A DNA stretch of 38,977 nucleotides from Haplomitrium mnioides (GCA_049999725.1 JBNGIS010038590.1:1-38977); one strand, 5' to 3'; positions 1 through 10,692 are shown, counted from the first letter of the stretch. Notes: generated from the letters alone by a model not told the origin. Numbers and translations are program-made.

Positions 1-2
1 AC

Positions 3-677
3 TTCAGGGGGAGCTCCCGACCCCATACCCCAAACCAAACTCCACCCATTGGCAACAGGGATCGGCACTCTCGGCGTCACGCCTCAACAACACCAGAACG
101 CCGACAACACTCCTGGACACCAAGAGGCGGACGACAACCGACACAAGGACACAGGAACTTCTCACAACCAAGAAGCCCTCGCACTTCCTGTCAAAGATGT
201 GGTACCCGCGGACATACTCAAATAGTATGCCGAATACCCGCACACCTGGTAACTCTTTACCAGAATAGCCTCAAATATACACAACCTGAGGTACATGGTA
301 ATCTTTCAGAACTTGCAGATGTCGATGAATATCCCGACTTCAACCTACAGCCAGAGAGCCATACCCTACAACATTTGGCTCCAACTCACACAGACCCATT
401 CAACAACACGTGCATTGTTGACAGTGGATCATCACACACCATTCTACAGGACCGAAGACATTTCACTTCGGTAACCCCGTCATCAAGGACTATGACTACC
501 ATTTCCGGCCATAACCAAATCGAAGAAGGATATGGACCAGCTACAATCCATTTTCCGAACAGAACCACACTGAGCATAGCATCTGCTATCTATGCTCCCA
601 CAACAACCAGAAATCTCATTAGCTTTCGAGATATCCGACAAAATGGATACCATATCCAGACTGGGAACACAGACTAA
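3..677 (+). pseudogene. gag-pr: Copia-1 gag C-terminus and protease
   Basis: The frame is open from position 3. An Arg/Ser/Pro-rich tail precedes a CCHC zinc knuckle (CQRCGTRGHTQIVC, codons 189-230, C-X2-C-X4-H-X4-C), the RNA-binding part of copia nucleocapsid. The aspartic protease follows, with its catalytic triplet in CIVDSGSSHTIL at about 411-446. A TAA at 675-677 ends the open stretch, but the same frame continues into the integrase, so this is an acquired nonsense change and not a normal terminus. Translation starts upstream of the window. In the family this part packages element RNA and cleaves the polyprotein. Confidence 0.92.
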
Positions 678-1760
678 GGGGAAGTCCTCCACATTCTACT
701 GCACACAGATAACGGTATGCAGATACAAGAAACCTTTCCTCTCTCTCCACCAGGCCTTTACACGACTGAAATCCACTCATACCATGCATCCACTACGAGA
801 GTATCTAATACCCAGCTATGGCACAACAGACTAAGACACCCGGGCAAGGACATGTTCTACCGACTCAAACATGACAATATCGGCATTCCTGATAATGTCC
901 AACCCATATCTCTGCACTCTCCTTGCATGGCATGTGCACAAGGCAAACTACGGATTGCCCCTTCAAAACGAAGAAGGACTACCACCATACCACGTTTTTT
1001 GGAACAAATCCATGCAGACGTCTGTGGACCCATCCACTCTCCATCTGGACCATTTAGATACTTCCTAGTGATCATTGATGCATCATCCAAATGGTCCCAA
1101 GTATCCTTACTGACGACCAAAAACATGGTCTTCTCTAAACTTTTGGCACATATACTGAAACTGTCATCACAATTCCCGGACTACCCAATCAGAAACCTGT
1201 GAGTAGACAACGCAGGAGAATTCACATCCTCAACATTTGATGACTTTTGCTCATCTGCAGGTATTAACATACAATACTCAGTTCCGCATGTCCATTTTTA
1301 GAACGGCATAGCTGAATCCGCGATCAAACGCATACAGCTGATCGCTAGACCCTTATTACTAAACACTAGTCTCCCCACATCCGCATGGGGACACGCGGTG
1401 ATACACGCCACAGCCCTAATCAAACTCAGACCTTCTGCCTTCAACCAGAACTCTCCTCACCACCTAGCAACTGGAATACCAGCGAACATCTCACACCTTC
1501 AGACATTCGGATGTCTTGTCCTGGTACCCATTCTAGGCCCACACCAAACAAAAATGGGACCACAACAACAAAAAGGGATCTACATTGGTTATGAATCCCT
1601 ATCAATCATCCGCTACCTGGAACCTACAACATTTGACGTCTTCAAATCTCGGTTTGCAGACTGTCAATTTTTCGAGGATGTTTTCCCAAACCTAATACTA
1701 GACCACACCTCTGAAACAACAACAAAAGATAATTTTATATGGTACAACAAATCACTACTC
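678..1760 (+). pseudogene. int: Copia-1 integrase
   Basis: The reading frame is the same as the protease. A GAG-pre-integrase zinc-binding module with His-rich LWHNRLRHPG (about 820-850) and paired cysteines in CMACAQGK (about 924-947) precedes the catalytic core. The three core acidic residues are readable: Asp in IHADVCGPI (codon 1017-1019), Asp in VDNAGEF (about 1206) and Glu in NGIAES (about 1302-1319). TGA at 1200-1202 and TAG at 1299-1301 break it, the latter where related elements have a Gln-Asn pair. The C-terminal part carries the copia-typical GYES and FADC segments. It would insert element DNA into chromosomes. Confidence 0.92.
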
Positions 1761-2600
1761 CATCCTGATTCAAGAACAGGACAATCAGACTATGAAGTTC
1801 AACGGCTCCTTAACCTACAACAAACCCTAATCAAAATGCCAGACGCATTTAATGACATAGCCAGTCTCACTAAATCACATATTGAGGCAGCAAATGCTCC
1901 TGTCATACTACAAAAAGACTCAACTGCAGCAACAGAGATTGCACCTAAAGCCAAAAGAGGCAGACCATTAGGCTCCAAAAACAAACCGAAAACGACTACA
2001 CCTTTACTGAGCAACCTTATAATACAACAACATTCAAACTTCATACAAGAAACAATTCATTCGCCACCAATACCAGAAAATGATGAAATCGCGATCGACT
2101 ACACATTTACTGGTCATATCTGGAAACGTGACCAAACTAATATGGACGACATGTTCGCCTATTCAGTATCCCAGACTATAGACAATACCATTCCCGATCC
2201 AATATCAGTACAAGATGCACAATCCAGGACAGATTGGCCACAATGGGAACAGGCCATACACTTAGAACTGGACTCCCTCATAAACCGACAAGTATTTGGA
2301 TCAGTCATACCTGCCACACCAGACATGAACCTGACAGACTACAAGTTTATATTTGTCAAGAAAAGGAATGCAAAAGGAGAAGTCACGAGATACAAGGCGA
2401 GACTAGTCGCAAAAGGATACACTCAAATCCCTGGACGAGACTACAATCTGACATACTCACCAGTCATGGACACAATCACATATCGATACATGATAGCGTT
2501 TGCAATCCAACGCAATCTCACCATGCATATCATGGATGTTATCACTGCATACTTATATGACATACTTGACACTCAAATTTTTATGAAAGCCCCCCCCTGA
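1761..2600 (+). pseudogene. rt: Copia-1 integrase-RT linker and N-terminal reverse transcriptase
   Basis: A low-conservation linker includes KRGRPLGSKNKPK (about 1950-1990), an AT-hook-like basic motif common in plant copia integrase tails. RT begins near 2200 (WPQWEQAIHLELDSL), followed by FVKKRNAKGE, RYKARLVAKGYTQ and the first palm aspartate in MDVITAYL (about 2530). The frame ends at TGA 2598-2600 straight after MKAPP. An 8-C run (2590-2597) has one C more than needed to read on into the expected Glu-Leu. Copia-2 has the in-frame version of the same site (MEAPPEL, about 34583-34603), which supports a one-base insertion. Confidence 0.9.
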
Positions 2601-3798
2601 ACTCATCTCCAGGATATCATTCCACATTGAGGGGGAGAAGCAAATAAATGAGGTTGGACCTTCTGTCCCTCATCGGCAGAAATATGAAAGTAGACCTTTT
2701 GTCCCTCAAGGCCAGCAATATCAAAATGGACCTTTTGTCCTACACGACCAGAAAAGGGAGAGTAGACCTTTTGTCACTCACACCCAAACTGGTAAACAGA
2801 GACCTTTTGTCTCCAAAGGCCGAAATTCTGCAGATGGACCTACAGTCCAAAGAGGATCCACAAGCCTGATGACCAAACAAGGACCTTCTGTCCTTATGAC
2901 AAAAACAAAATACCAGGCTATGAATGATATGTTGCAAACAACAGCAGACAGATCATGTATGAGGCCAGCAAACTTGCTGAGCACACATGACAACAATGGA
3001 CCTTCAGTCCCCACAAATGATCTGCAAAACATGCAATGATATAATGGGCCTTTAGCCCAGCCAGCAAAGAAAATGTACATTAAACATCAACAGGGACCTT
3101 TAGTCCCACAATGCCCAAACAAAGGCGTACAAGTAGCAGGAACATCTATGGCAACAAATGGGACATCATCCACAATATCAGACCAGAAAATGGCTGTACA
3201 AGTCTTGCGATCAATGTACGGACTTAAACAGAGCGGTAGAAACTGGTATCAAAGATTCAAATCAGAAATGTTGACCTTAAACTTCACAAATGAGGACATA
3301 GCACCATGTCTCGTCATGAAACAAGAAAATCTTGAATACGTCATAGTGGCTATATATGTAGATGACATTAACATCTTTGGCATACCACAACTGGCCAAAG
3401 TTACCATTGAGAAACTGAAAGACATATTCGAAATGCGAGACATCGGCGAACCTGATTTCTGCCTGGGAATACAGTTTGAACATCTACAAGATAGGATACT
3501 AATCCATCAATCCACTTACACATCCAAAATCCTCAAACAGTTCAACATGGATAAAGCTCAACCAATGAGCACTCCAATGGAAATCAGATCATCAGACCCC
3601 ATGAAAGACATGTTCTCAAAAAGAAAGGAAACAGAACCAACACTGGGACCTGAAAAACCATATCTTTCAGCAATAGGGGCACTAATGTACCTTGCAAATC
3701 AAAACAAGACCGGACATAGCTTTTGCCGTAAACCTGCTGGCAAGACACAGTTCCCAACCCACTATACGACATTGGAACGGCATCAAAAGGATTTTTAG
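2598..3798 (+). pseudogene. rt: Copia-1 reverse transcriptase, C-terminal half with long repeat insertion
   Basis: Reading resumes in the +1 frame from 2596. About 200 codons separate MKAPP-EL from the conserved SMYGLKQSGRNWY (about 3210-3248). This spacer repeats a Gly/Arg-Pro-Phe/Ser-Val-Pro motif (see the repeat entry). The rest is standard copia RT: catalytic YVDD in IYVDDINIFG (about 3352-3381), FEMRDIGEPDFCLGIQFE, the linker with STPME, and YLSAIGALMYLANQ leading into RNase H. A TGA at 3037-3039 is the only stop in the spacer. The frame is lost at an A-run near 3700, so the last residues listed in this frame are not real. Confidence 0.88.
2655..3130 (+). repeat. Degenerate in-frame Pro-Val repeats inside the Copia-1 RT
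   Basis: A motif reading GGACCTTTTGTCCCT or AGACCTTTTGTCCCT recurs about nine to ten times at irregular 25-110 bp spacing. In the RT frame it encodes GPFVPQ-like or RPFVPQ-like hexapeptides (GPSVP, RPFVP, GPFVL, RPFVT, RPFVS, GPTVQ, GPSVL, GPSVP, GPLAQ, GPLVP). The spacers are Gln/Lys/Thr/Asn-rich and look disordered. Copia-2 has a much shorter tract at the same RT site (about 57 codons) with one or two related motifs (RPIVP, GPIVH), so the tract is a family trait that expanded here and not random inserted DNA. Confidence 0.8.
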
Positions 3799-4365
3799 AT
3801 ACCTTCAAGGAACCACAGACATGGGACTGTTCTTCCCAAAAAATGTAGAACATGACATTATAGGATATGCTGATGCAGGATACTTATCTGACCCCGACGA
3901 CAGTAAGTCTCAAACAGGATATGTATTCCTTAAAAAGGGGGCACATCCATATCATGGAAAAGCACAAAACAAACTATTACTACCACATCTACAAACCATG
4001 CTGAGATAATAGCTCTGTATGAGGCAAGTAGAGAATGCATTTGGTTACGCCAACTCATTGACCATATCAACTCCAACACATGCCAACCTCTCATCCAAGA
4101 GCCTACAACTATATTTGAAGATAAGAGGCCATGTGTTGACCAAATCGCCCAAGGATTCATCAAGCGTGATAGAATAAAACACATAGCTCCAAAATTTTTC
4201 TATACTCATGAACAACATGATGACAAGATCAAGGTACAATGGATACCTAGTAAACAAAACAGAGCCGATATGTTCACAAAACCTCTACCCCCTGCTCTAC
4301 ACAAAGAACACACAGAGGGTATTGGTCTCAGAAAACTATCTGAAATATACAAGAAGCATACATAA
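3692..4365 (+). pseudogene. rnh: Copia-1 RNase H and pol C-terminus
   Basis: The copia-type RNase H starts with TRPDIAFAVNLLARHSSQPT and FRYLQGTTDMGLFF. It continues through YADAGYLSDPDDSKSQTGYVF (catalytic Asp in YADAGY), then shifts frame near 3945 and reads on as SWKSTKQ, NHAEIIALYEASRE, FEDKRPC, HIAPKFFYTHE, QNRADMFTKPLPP to a TAA at 4363-4365. These are the expected RNase H landmarks. Two frame changes (about 3700 and 3945) inactivate it. The family enzyme removes the RNA strand during reverse transcription. Confidence 0.9.
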
Positions 4366-4780
4366 TCTCATCATCATATCTGAAACTCTGACCTGTTGTC
4401 AAATATTCCAGATTTATGAGTTGTACTTCTTGATACATATATATTTATTGATGCTGACCACCGGATTATTTACAGTTGTGTTATAGTGCATATATTCAAA
4501 AACAGATTTGTGATCTCGTGGAGCATATCAAATTCAGGACCAGAGGCAACACGACAGATAGAGGAGAACCGCCTACACGACATCATCATTTTATGATCTT
4601 GGAACAGTTTTTGAACATCATACAAATTTTTCATACATTTATTTTATTCAATACTCTATATGTGGTAGCACTCTTTCCCTCAGAAGAAAGCAGGAGGGTT
4701 TTAATGAGACTACACATATTAGAAGTATATAGGACATCACTAGTTGATAAGTGTGGCTGATTACAGGAGAAGAATCAGCC

Positions 4781-4789
4781 AAGGGGGAG
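4781..4789 (+). other. Copia-1 polypurine tract
   Basis: AAGGGGGAG lies directly before the 3' LTR start (TGTTATAGG). It is the plus-strand primer site. Copia-2 carries the identical nonamer at 36304-36312 in the same position. Confidence 0.85.
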
Positions 4790-4951
4790 TGTTATAGGAC
4801 AACAGTGACACCCCTATATATAGGATGTATGTACAAATAAGAGGAACGTTTATCCCTCTCATCTATTGATCAATACATCAAGGAAGGATTGTGCGGCGCA
4901 ACAGTTCTCTCTACGTCTCTCTCTCTCTCTGTGACATGCATACCACAACAC
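4790..4951 (+). repeat. Copia-1 3' LTR (right edge uncertain)
   Basis: It begins TGTTATAGGACAAC right after the polypurine tract, contains a TATA box (TATATATAG, 4815-4823), and then a CT-rich stretch (about 4912-4932). The end is placed at the CA of ACCACAACA near 4951 because LTRs end in CA. No second LTR copy is in the window to confirm the edge, so length is an estimate. Confidence 0.6.
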
Positions 4952-6130
4952 AAAAGACTAAAAGCTACTTTATGAAGGATCAAATTCAAAGGCCTCTAAA
5001 CTTAGATGAGGAAACAAGGTATGGCCAAAAACTGGGGAAGGCTTTTAGTGGGGTCTAAATTAAGGTCAACAAGTCAAAGAAGTTAGCGGGGAAGTTTGGG
5101 CCAAAAGGTGAGAAGCCTTCAAGTATAACTATTATTTTAGTTAATTGCATCTAAAGTTAGGAGTAAGTTAGCGGGGAAGTCAAGGCCAAACAAATAATAG
5201 AAGGCTTAAAGGGTATGTGTCAGAGCTATGTGGGGGTATAGTCTCATCAAGGGCTTTTTGTTAGGGATTCATTATGGGAGAGCATTATCAGTGAAAGACA
5301 GAGGACGAGAGGGATAGCGAAGGAAGGCTATCGCGCGAGGAGGATTGGAGGTGTATTGGAATGAGTTTGCAGAACCAAAAGTGAGGTGGATTGCATTGTT
5401 GAGGGGTTGGTGTTGGGGCACTAGCAGTGGACATATGCAAGTGGACTGGCTTTTGGAGGCGTTGCGAAAATGAAGGGTAACTTTTCCCAGGGAACTCAAG
5501 AGGGTGGGTTTATCTTCAAGTCACAATGTGTGGGAGGTACCAATAGTTGTGTTTTCTTTTCCCGTCTCTGTAAAAACTGGTGGTGCTACTCCAAGCTACT
5601 CCGTGACACGGGAGCAAGCTGTAGATTTAATTCAGGGTGAGTCCAGTGTGCCTTGGGAGGTGTATTGAGTGTTGATCTCTTCTAAGTAGACACCGGTTTG
5701 GAGTTCTTGTTGGGCAGATCGCGCTAGAGCGGTTCTACTGGTGGATTTGACGGGTGTCTGGGGAGTGAAGTGAGGGTCAGCTGCTGGGAGGGTTGTCTTC
5801 TTATTGGTAGAAGTCAAACAGTCAACTTCCTTTCCCTTAGGAAGTCAATCTAGGGACTTCGGGAGGCCGAAGAGAAACTACCTATATGTGGGTGTGTGCG
5901 TGGGAGTACATTGTGGGTGTGTGTGCGGTACATTGTAGTTGTAAGTAGTTTGCTCTAACAGCAAAATCCACCTTAGGGAAGGCTGCAATTATTTCAGAAG
6001 ATTGTTGTAGACATCCCAAAGTGCAGTGGAGTTATTCCAGAGAGCGTAAAGAAGGGGTCAATTTTGGTGCAAAGCCCCTCCCATAAAAGGTCCCAAAACA
6101 CAAAATCAGCCTTAAGTTGGTGCAAATTGG
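4952..6130. other. Intergenic stretch without recognisable gene
   Basis: I find no protein family on either strand. The longest frames (5272-5499 and 5632-5817, - strand) are short and featureless. Two near-copies of GTTAGCGGGGAAGT (about 5082 and 5168) and a GT-rich tract at 5885-5945 are the only internal repeats noticed. The right end abuts the broken RNase H of Gypsy-1, so some of this may be foreign DNA that truncated that element. Confidence 0.5.
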
Positions 6131-6134
6131 TAGA

Positions 6135-7256
6135 ACATGAGATAAGAGACCAACCTTAGGGCTGATAGAAAGCAATTAGATGAAGTCCATACTCAAACTC
6201 TTGCTGCAAAACTGCTCCAATAGCAAAATTAGAAGCATCAAAATCAACTATACAATGTGCCTTTGAATCATATGGCTGTAGAATAGGATGAGAAGAGACT
6301 GCATCCTTGAGCTATTGAAATGCCGCTTGCTCTTTGGCAGTCCAATGAAACTTGACCTCTTTGCTTAGCAGATTTGTAAGTGGTGCAACAATATATGCAT
6401 AATAATGGATGAATCGTCAATAGAAGCTTGCCAATCCATTGAAGGCTTTAATATCCTTTGCTTCAGTTGGTGTTGGCCACTTTGTGATAACCTTAATTTT
6501 CTCTTCCTCCATCTTGATACCATCTACAGACACCTTGTGCTTAGGTAGGTAACCTCTTGCTTTCAAAATTCACACTTGGATCTCTTGTAATAAACTTCCA
6601 ATTGTGCAACCTTTGCAATACTTCTTTCAGATGATAGCAATGTTCAACTTCAATTTTGCTAAAAATAAGAATATCATCCAAGAATACCAAAACTGACTTA
6701 TTCATTAGCCCATAAAAAAATCGATGCATTTGATCTATGATTATGGCCAGAGCATTAGTAAGACCAAATGTAAGGACCCTCCACTCAAAATGCCCATATC
6801 TTGTGCAAAAAGCTGTCTTTGGCACATCACTTGGCTTGATAGAAATTTGCTAATAGCCATTTTGAAGATCAAGCTTGAAAAAACAAATCTCGCACCACTC
6901 AATTGATCCAAAAAACCATCAATATGTGGTAAAGGATAAACATTCTTTACTATTTGATTGTTCAAACCACAATAATCAGTACAAAGACGAAATCCACCAA
7001 ATTTCTTTGTTACAAAGAATATTGGTGCTCTCCAAGACAATGTACTATGCTGAATAAAATCCTTCTCAAGAAGATCCGTCAAGATCTTGCAAAGCTCTTC
7101 CAACTCTTGCGACGATAACCGGTATATAGGCCAATTATATAAAGTACTTTCTAGTATCAACTTAATCAGAAAGAGCATTCCATGATCATTTGGCAGCCCT
7201 TTTGGCAAATCATCCGGAAATACATATGAAAAATCCTTCAAAATGTCATCAATCAT
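6135..7256 (-). pseudogene. rt-rnh: Gypsy-1 reverse transcriptase and partial RNase H
   Basis: From 7256 down: YRLSSQELEELCKILTDLLE, FVTKKFGGFRLCTDYCGLN, YPLPHIDGFLDQLSGARF, then a frame change near 6860 to VPKTAFCTRYGHFEW and LTFGLTNA. The catalytic segment is FLDDILIFSK (about 6660-6690). The thumb/connection (KWPTPTEAKDIKAFNGLASFY) and the opening of RNase H (DFDASNFAIGAVLQQE, about 6195-6245) follow below 6541 with several stops. The second half of RNase H is absent. Frame breaks make it non-functional. Confidence 0.9.
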
Positions 7257-7341
7257 TGAGGTCGATACAGATTTCTCTCCCTCTTAATTCAATTCCACGA
7301 TAGGCTTGATCCATACAACAAAATAGGCAACTCTTTCTCCA

Positions 7342-7800
7342 TCAAACATTATGCTGAATTGATTTGGGCCTCTTCACCAATGGTGCCAGACGCTCTAAAA
7401 GATATTGCTTTCCTTGTAGAGTAACTTGAATTTGTCGTTTTGCCCAATCAACTTGAGTGGATCGATCTTCAAGCCAAAACAAGCCCAAAATAATGTCATA
7501 CTCTACGGGTGCAATAACAAAATCCATAGATTCTTCATACTCTTTGCCAATCCTTAGAAGAAAAAGCTTATGTGAGTAGAATACCTCATGTTTTTGGCCA
7601 TTGGCTATAGTCACAAAACTTCACTTGATAGGCAAAGTTTTAGCTTTGGTTTTCTTTGCAAAACGTAATGACATGAAATTTTCATAACTTCAATAATGTA
7701 CCAACATTCTATAAGAATGCTCTCATCAACCATACCATCTAGATGAAACACAGTGCTTCTAATTCTTGTCGAGCTTTTCATTCCATTAGAACTAATCAAG
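7342..7800 (-). pseudogene. pr: Gypsy-1 aspartic protease remnant
   Basis: The C-terminal half is clear: FVIAPVEYDIILGLFWLEDR (7614-7342 frame), where gypsy proteases have DVILGMDWL. The active-site region near 7690-7715 reads MLVHY-stop-SYENFMS where the family has MLVDSGSTHNFMS-like sequence. Asp has become His and Gly a stop, so it is dead. It lies between gag and RT as expected. Confidence 0.7.
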
Positions 7801-7859
7801 CTCTCAAGAAACCACTCGGCTATCTTTTTTAAGGTCGGTCGTTTCTTTGATTTTCTTCT

Positions 7860-8685
7860 TCAACAATTGCTACTTGAACAAGAGCATGTGGTCAACCTTG
7901 GCAACGTGGGAGATTTGCAATCATATGACCAAGCTGTCAACAATGAAAACATCCTCCACTTTGGTGTAGGCACTCACGCTCTACATCGGTGAGTGTCACT
8001 CTCTACGCCGCATCACAACCTCATTTACTGGCACACGAACATTTGGTTAAGCTTGTTGTGGATGTGGCCTAGATTCGATGGTCGCTAGTAGCAAGTCATA
8101 TTGTTTAGCTATTTGCATTGCTTCTTCTAGTTGAGAGGGCTCTCTTATTGTCACTTCCATTCTAGTGCGAGGCTTCAATCATTAAATATGATGATCTAAA
8201 GCTTCTCCCTCGCCCATATTAAGAATTTGCATAGTGATATTCTAAAATTGCGTGACATAGCTCCTTACCATACCAAGTTGTTTCATTTTTTCCAAGCAAT
8301 CTCTTGCCACTTTTAGAGCATTAAGAACCCTAAATCTCATATTCACCGCTTTTTTGAACCCTTGCCAAGAAGCAATTCGAGTGAAAAATCTACGTTGAGC
8401 TTGCTCAATTTGATATCTCCACCAAGTTTTGGCCACTCCCTCCAATCGACTTGCAGCAAATAGAATTCTTCGACCATCTTCTCTTATGTTGGTAGTCTCA
8501 AAATATTGTTTGCAATCGAACAAGAAATTCTCAGATGCGTCAGGAACCGTCTTCCCATCATATGCTTTTGGCTTGGAAAACTTCACATGACTTTCTTCTT
8601 GTTGAAAATGTGCCCTCTTTCCCATTTCCATTTGAACTTCTAGAAGGCAATAAAGATGTTCAATTTGTTGTTGCATTGCTTGCAT
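7860..8685 (-). pseudogene. gag: Gypsy-1 gag
   Basis: The ATG at 8685 opens a 147-codon frame with the retrotransposon gag signature: KPKAYDG, FLFDCKQYFETTNI, RILFAASRLEGVAKTWWRY and FKKAVNMRFR. A stop at 8242-8244 ends it, but gag-like reading continues (REPSQLEEAMQIAKQYD). Near 7940 there is a CCHC remnant (CFHC-x-QLGHM) whose last Cys is replaced. A long coiled-coil-like N-terminus (MQAMQQQIEHLYCLLE) is typical. The family role is the capsid. Confidence 0.85.
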
Positions 8686-8720
8686 CCTTGCTTCTTGATT
8701 CTTTATTCCACAAAAAAAAC

Positions 8721-8736
8721 CGTGGCTCTGATACTA
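8721..8736 (-). other. Gypsy-1 primer-binding site
   Basis: The minus strand reads TAGTATCAGAGCCACG, one base from TGGTATCAGAGCC, the complement of the plant initiator-Met tRNA 3' end. It sits between the gag ATG (8685) and the LTR-like region, as expected. Confidence 0.75.
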
Positions 8737-9060
8737 ATATAAAAGAACTCAGAGACCTACTTCCAAATAAGTAACAACTTCAAGATAACTCCATCAGAGT
8801 TATACAACTCAAAACCAATAAGCAAACAAAATCCAAGAGTGTTAGCCAAAGCCAAACAACCAAAGAGCCAAACTGAATTGAGAGGGACTCCAAAACAAGG
8901 AGTGGTGTTAAGAAGCCCTTCTATTTATACAAGAGAAGATGGTGTCATCCCTCTTTTTTCACTTACAAGTCACTTTTAATTTTAACCTTTAAAGTGACTC
9001 TTTACTAAAAACAACCGCTACTTTGAACCAAGAACCGCTACTGAGTTCTTGTTTCACTTG
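8737..9060 (-). repeat. Gypsy-1 5' LTR (outer edge unresolved)
   Basis: It starts next to the primer site. On the minus strand it contains TATAAATAG (about 8931-8938), a plausible LTR TATA box. The part near 9008-9034 is nearly identical, in inverted orientation, to 19322-19350, and weaker similarity continues over TATA and the inner end (19315-19505), supporting an LTR of the same family there. Confidence 0.6.
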
Positions 9061-9389
9061 ATAGTCGAAAATATTTTTTCTGGTAATTTGGTATTGAAAA
9101 ACAACAATTTTACGTTTGTTATCTTTTTCTTTTGTAAAGAAAATTGTTTTTTAGAAATACAAATTGCGTATTTTACATTGAGATTATATTTGAAAATTTT
9201 CTTTATAATAAACACTCTAGAAAACAAGCATTTTGGTTATTGAAATATTTTATTAAAACCTCACACTATTATGAATACACTAAATTCATCAAAAATAAAA
9301 TAAAACAAATATCTTTTTATGAAAAAATAAGTTACATGCAAATGTAAATGTCTAGTCAGGTACGAACTTTGAACCAGACTTTGAGCATC

Positions 9390-9725
9390 GTAGCTATTAA
9401 ATCCCACGCAAGCATAGACTCCAAACTAGAACCCTTAAGCCTACGCATGCATAGACTCTGAATAAGAATCCTAAAGCCTATGCGTGCTTAGACTATGAAT
9501 AAGAACAATAAAGCTATGCACGCATAGACTTTGAGCTAGAACCCTAAAGCCTTTGCGTGCCAAGATTCTAAACAAGAACCCTAAAGTCTATGCACACATA
9601 GACTTTGAACAAGAACCCTTTGGCTTATGCATGCATAGACTCTGAACAATAACCTTAAAGTTTATGCGCACATAGACTCCGAACGAGAACTAGAAAGCTT
9701 ATGTACGCATAGACTCTAAACAAGA
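9390..9725. repeat. Subterminal tandem array, about 37-bp unit, 9 copies
   Basis: Units centre on a degenerate palindrome (TATGCACGCATAG, TATGCATGCATAG, TATGCGCACATAG) followed by GACTCTGAACAAGAACCC-like sequence. CATAGACT-type landmarks fall at about 9411, 9449, 9488, 9523, 9561, 9596, 9636, 9671 and 9708. Units are diverged, so the array is old. It lies just beyond the 3' end of the leftward gene, matching the array at the other end (18130-18460). Confidence 0.85.
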
Positions 9726-9798
9726 ACGTAAAGCCTGAGCGACCAAAGATTGCAAGAGTTCATGTGCACATGGACTCCAAGCTTATGTGCACAGGGAC

Positions 9799-9871
9799 TC
9801 CAAACCATTCTTAGATTAGCAATTGACTCCAAACCATTCTTAGACTAACAATTGACTCAAACCATTCTTAG
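9799..9871. repeat. 29-bp tandem repeat, 2.5 copies
   Basis: The unit starts CTCCAAACCATTCTTAGA and ends CAATTGA. Two nearly identical full copies and one partial copy follow the 37-bp array. Confidence 0.85.
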
Positions 9872-9985
9872 GTGCACCAAATTGAATCGTGATGAAATGA
9901 CTTGAAATGAATTGAGAGTGCAACAAGTTGAAACTTTAGCAAATAAAACTGTGTAAAAAAACAATTTATTAATAACACAATTTGT

Positions 9986-10598
9986 TCAAACATATGCTGA
10001 GGCTCTATCCTCCTCGGGAGGAATGGTCTCATCTAAATCCAAAGGCTGAGCATTTGTAGCCGCTAGAGAGTCTTGGTGAGACTTTCTAGTCTCAAATATT
10101 GCAACAATGTCACCAATAGCACCTGCATTACCAGGAGGAACAAGTTCCTTGTGGTATGCATAAACTATATGTGACTCAGTCACATCGGATGGCAAGGAAG
10201 CCATCGTCAAAACCCTCTAAGGATTATAGATAGACTAACATCTATCATATTCCATCGTGATGCATAAGCTTTAAAGCACAAACAAGGCCTTTGCCAAATC
10301 CAGAGCAAAGATCTAGGATCCAATCCTGCTCTATTGACAAATGGTCGATGAAAAAATTATAAAGAGCCTGCAGCTTCTGATAAACATTGATAGGAGCATC
10401 ATCTTTTGGATGTTTAAGTTTGGCAGAAACTACAGAATAACTAAAAACACTACACATGATCTGCCGAAGAAGTCTAGTCAAAGGAGCAGGCTACAAATTA
10501 AAAAGCCTTATGCACCTCTTCTCTTCTTTCGTCCAATAGCCCATAGTCCAATATTTGTGGTTCTGGGACCACTAGAATGATGAATGTTGCTTTTGTCT
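9986..10598 (-). pseudogene. Leftward gene, last exon: methyltransferase SAM-binding end
   Basis: The exon opens after a strong 3' splice site (pyrimidine tract then TATAG, AG at 10599-10600). It reads SSF-stop-WSQNHKYWTMGYWTKEEK, resembling the segment of beta-class enzymes preceding the SAM site. NVYQKLQALYNFFIDHLS (where bacterial relatives have HPTQKP) and WILDLCSGFGKGLVCALKL (about 10262-10320) follow; the latter has the form of methyltransferase motif I. One base out of frame comes ITMEYDR (about 10228-10250), like motif II. Translation then runs through VLTMASLPSDVTESH to a stop at 9986. Two in-frame stops and one frameshift mark decay. The SAM-binding assignment rests on motif order and spacing, not on a search. 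Confidence 0.68.
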
Positions 10599-10692
10599 CT
10601 ATAAAAAGAAAAACAAACAAATCAAACATTGCAACCAAAATGCAAGAAAAAAAGAGAAATCATAAACAAAAAAAAATCAAAGAACAACTTAC

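Larger units (their letters stand above)
1..4951 (+). mobile_element. Copia-1: Ty1-copia LTR retrotransposon, 5' end outside the window
   Basis: Domains run in copia order: gag zinc knuckle, protease, integrase, reverse transcriptase, RNase H, polypurine tract, 3' LTR. Integrase before RT is diagnostic of Ty1-copia. The coding part (3-4365) lies in one frame to 2597, then needs three frame changes (an 8-C run near 2590, an A-run near 3700, and a G/A-run near 3945). In-frame stops lie at 675, 1200, 1299 and 3037. The element is dead but young enough to align end to end with Copia-2 in this window, to which it is related at protein level. The 5' LTR and most of gag are upstream of the window. 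The right end is approximate. Confidence 0.93.
6130..9060 (-). mobile_element. Gypsy-1: truncated Ty3-gypsy retrotransposon
   Basis: Read leftwards from 9060: LTR-like promoter region, tRNA primer site, gag, CCHC remnant, protease, RT, start of RNase H. RT following protease directly, with no integrase before it, is the gypsy order. Homology fades in RNase H near 6130. Integrase and the 3' LTR are missing. Stops and frameshifts break every domain. The outer (right) edge of the LTR is not resolved. Confidence 0.88.

Noticed and set aside
2590-2600. Programmed frameshift at an 8-C run between the two halves of the Copia-1 RT
   Set aside because: Copia polyproteins have no frameshift inside RT, and Copia-2 is in frame at this point. 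A one-base slippage mutation is simpler.
4208-4760. Small open frames downstream of Copia-1 pol, as a possible env-like gene
   Set aside because: They overlap the true RNase H end out of frame or lie in the 3' UTR, with no coding character.
5272-5817. Minus-strand frames as a host gene fragment
   Set aside because: Short, Ser/Pro/Thr-rich, with no recognisable domain and no continuation.
9049-9347. AT-rich open frames right of the Gypsy-1 LTR
   Set aside because: Composition-driven Phe/Lys/Ile-rich peptides with no family features.
9390-9725. CRISPR-like array of regularly spaced repeats
   Set aside because: Plant nuclear context, diverged tandem units with similar spacers and no cas genes: a tandem repeat.
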